In this document: positions 6,193 to 6,281 of the stretch, one piece after another
Layout of the letters: every line of letters starts with the position of its first letter
Position numbering within the stretch: the stretch's first letter is position 1
Assembly: GCA_021795095.1 (NCBI GenBank)
Contig: JAJYPU010000106.1
Location: forward strand, 1-6,281
Direction: 5' to 3'
From: Actinomycetes bacterium
GTDB lineage: Bacteria > Actinomycetota > Acidimicrobiia > Acidimicrobiales > RAAP-2
Length of the DNA: 6,281 nucleotides
Made by a program: the position numbers and the translations under genes
The notes under the pieces: generated by a model
Database searches by the model: none
What the model was told of the DNA's origin: nothing
Seen by the model: the letters and a program-made list of their open reading frames with translations, nothing else

Positions 6193-6281
6193 ATGGCCGA
6201 ACGCGAGTGGTTCGAGAAGGACTACTACAAGGTGCTGGGTCTGACGTCGAGTGCGACGGACAAGGAGATCACGCGCGCCTA
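6193..6281 (+). CDS. dnaJ: Chaperone DnaJ (J-protein), N-terminal fragment
   Basis: The gene runs off the right edge; 29 complete codons are visible. After MAEREWF, the sequence EKDYYKVLGLTSSATDKEI (residues 8-26) is the first part of a J domain (helix I and the start of helix II). The HPD motif that stimulates the DnaK ATPase, and the later G/F and zinc-finger regions, would lie beyond the window. The N-terminal extension of eight or nine residues before DYYKVLG resembles the actinobacterial DnaJ1 encoded in dnaK operons. ATG follows the grpE stop TAG with no intervening base, and GAAGGG (6183-6188) is a possible ribosome site. Whether it is a full type I DnaJ or a CbpA-like protein cannot be told, but operon position favours DnaJ. 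Confidence 0.93.
   Translation, partial: MAEREWFEKDYYKVLGLTSSATDKEITRA

Overview
The window looks like a high-GC chromosomal segment from an actinobacterium (Actinomycetota). The evidence is a dnaK-grpE-dnaJ operon behind HAIR-type (HspR-associated inverted repeat) operators, a DnaK of the monoderm type that closely resembles mycobacterial and streptomycete DnaK in its C-terminal part, an EtfD/FadF-like iron-sulfur protein, frequent GTG starts and strongly GC-rich third codon positions. A lineage outside the well-studied genera, for example Acidimicrobiia, is possible but cannot be proven from this sequence.

Layout from left to right. (1) Positions 2-340 hold the C-terminal end of a CCG-domain iron-sulfur oxidoreductase. 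(2) A 113-bp gap carries a periodic array matching the actinobacterial GlnR binding site. (3) It is followed by a two-gene nitrogen unit: an ammonium transporter (454-1866) and a PII signalling protein (1876-2214), 9 bp apart. (4) Converging on it, with one base between the stop codons, is a 2,3-bisphosphoglycerate-dependent phosphoglycerate mutase on the minus strand (2216-2971). (5) Divergent from that, across 66 bp, is a small SAM-dependent O-methyltransferase (3038-3628). (6) A 207-bp intergenic region contains a strong sigma-70-like promoter, two overlapping HAIR-type dyads and a separate 27-bp imperfect palindrome in the leader. (7) The heat-shock chaperone operon dnaK (3836-5653), grpE (5650-6192) and the first 29 codons of dnaJ (6193 to the end) follows, with a 4-bp overlap at the first junction and no gap at the second.

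How the genes work together. Amt imports ammonium and the PII trimer is expected to plug it when nitrogen is plentiful; the GlnR-like array suggests the pair is induced by nitrogen limitation. DnaK, its nucleotide exchange factor GrpE and its J-protein form one folding machine, transcribed from one promoter whose -35 box lies inside a putative HspR operator. The mutase (glycolysis/gluconeogenesis) and the methyltransferase appear to be independent genes.

The genes themselves are conserved housekeeping families and I found no novel protein system, mobile element, CRISPR array or RNA gene. The most interesting signals are regulatory: the GlnR-like array before amt, the overlapping HAIR dyads and the extra leader palindrome before dnaK, and an aspartate at the Ser219-equivalent position of the ammonium recruitment site in Amt.
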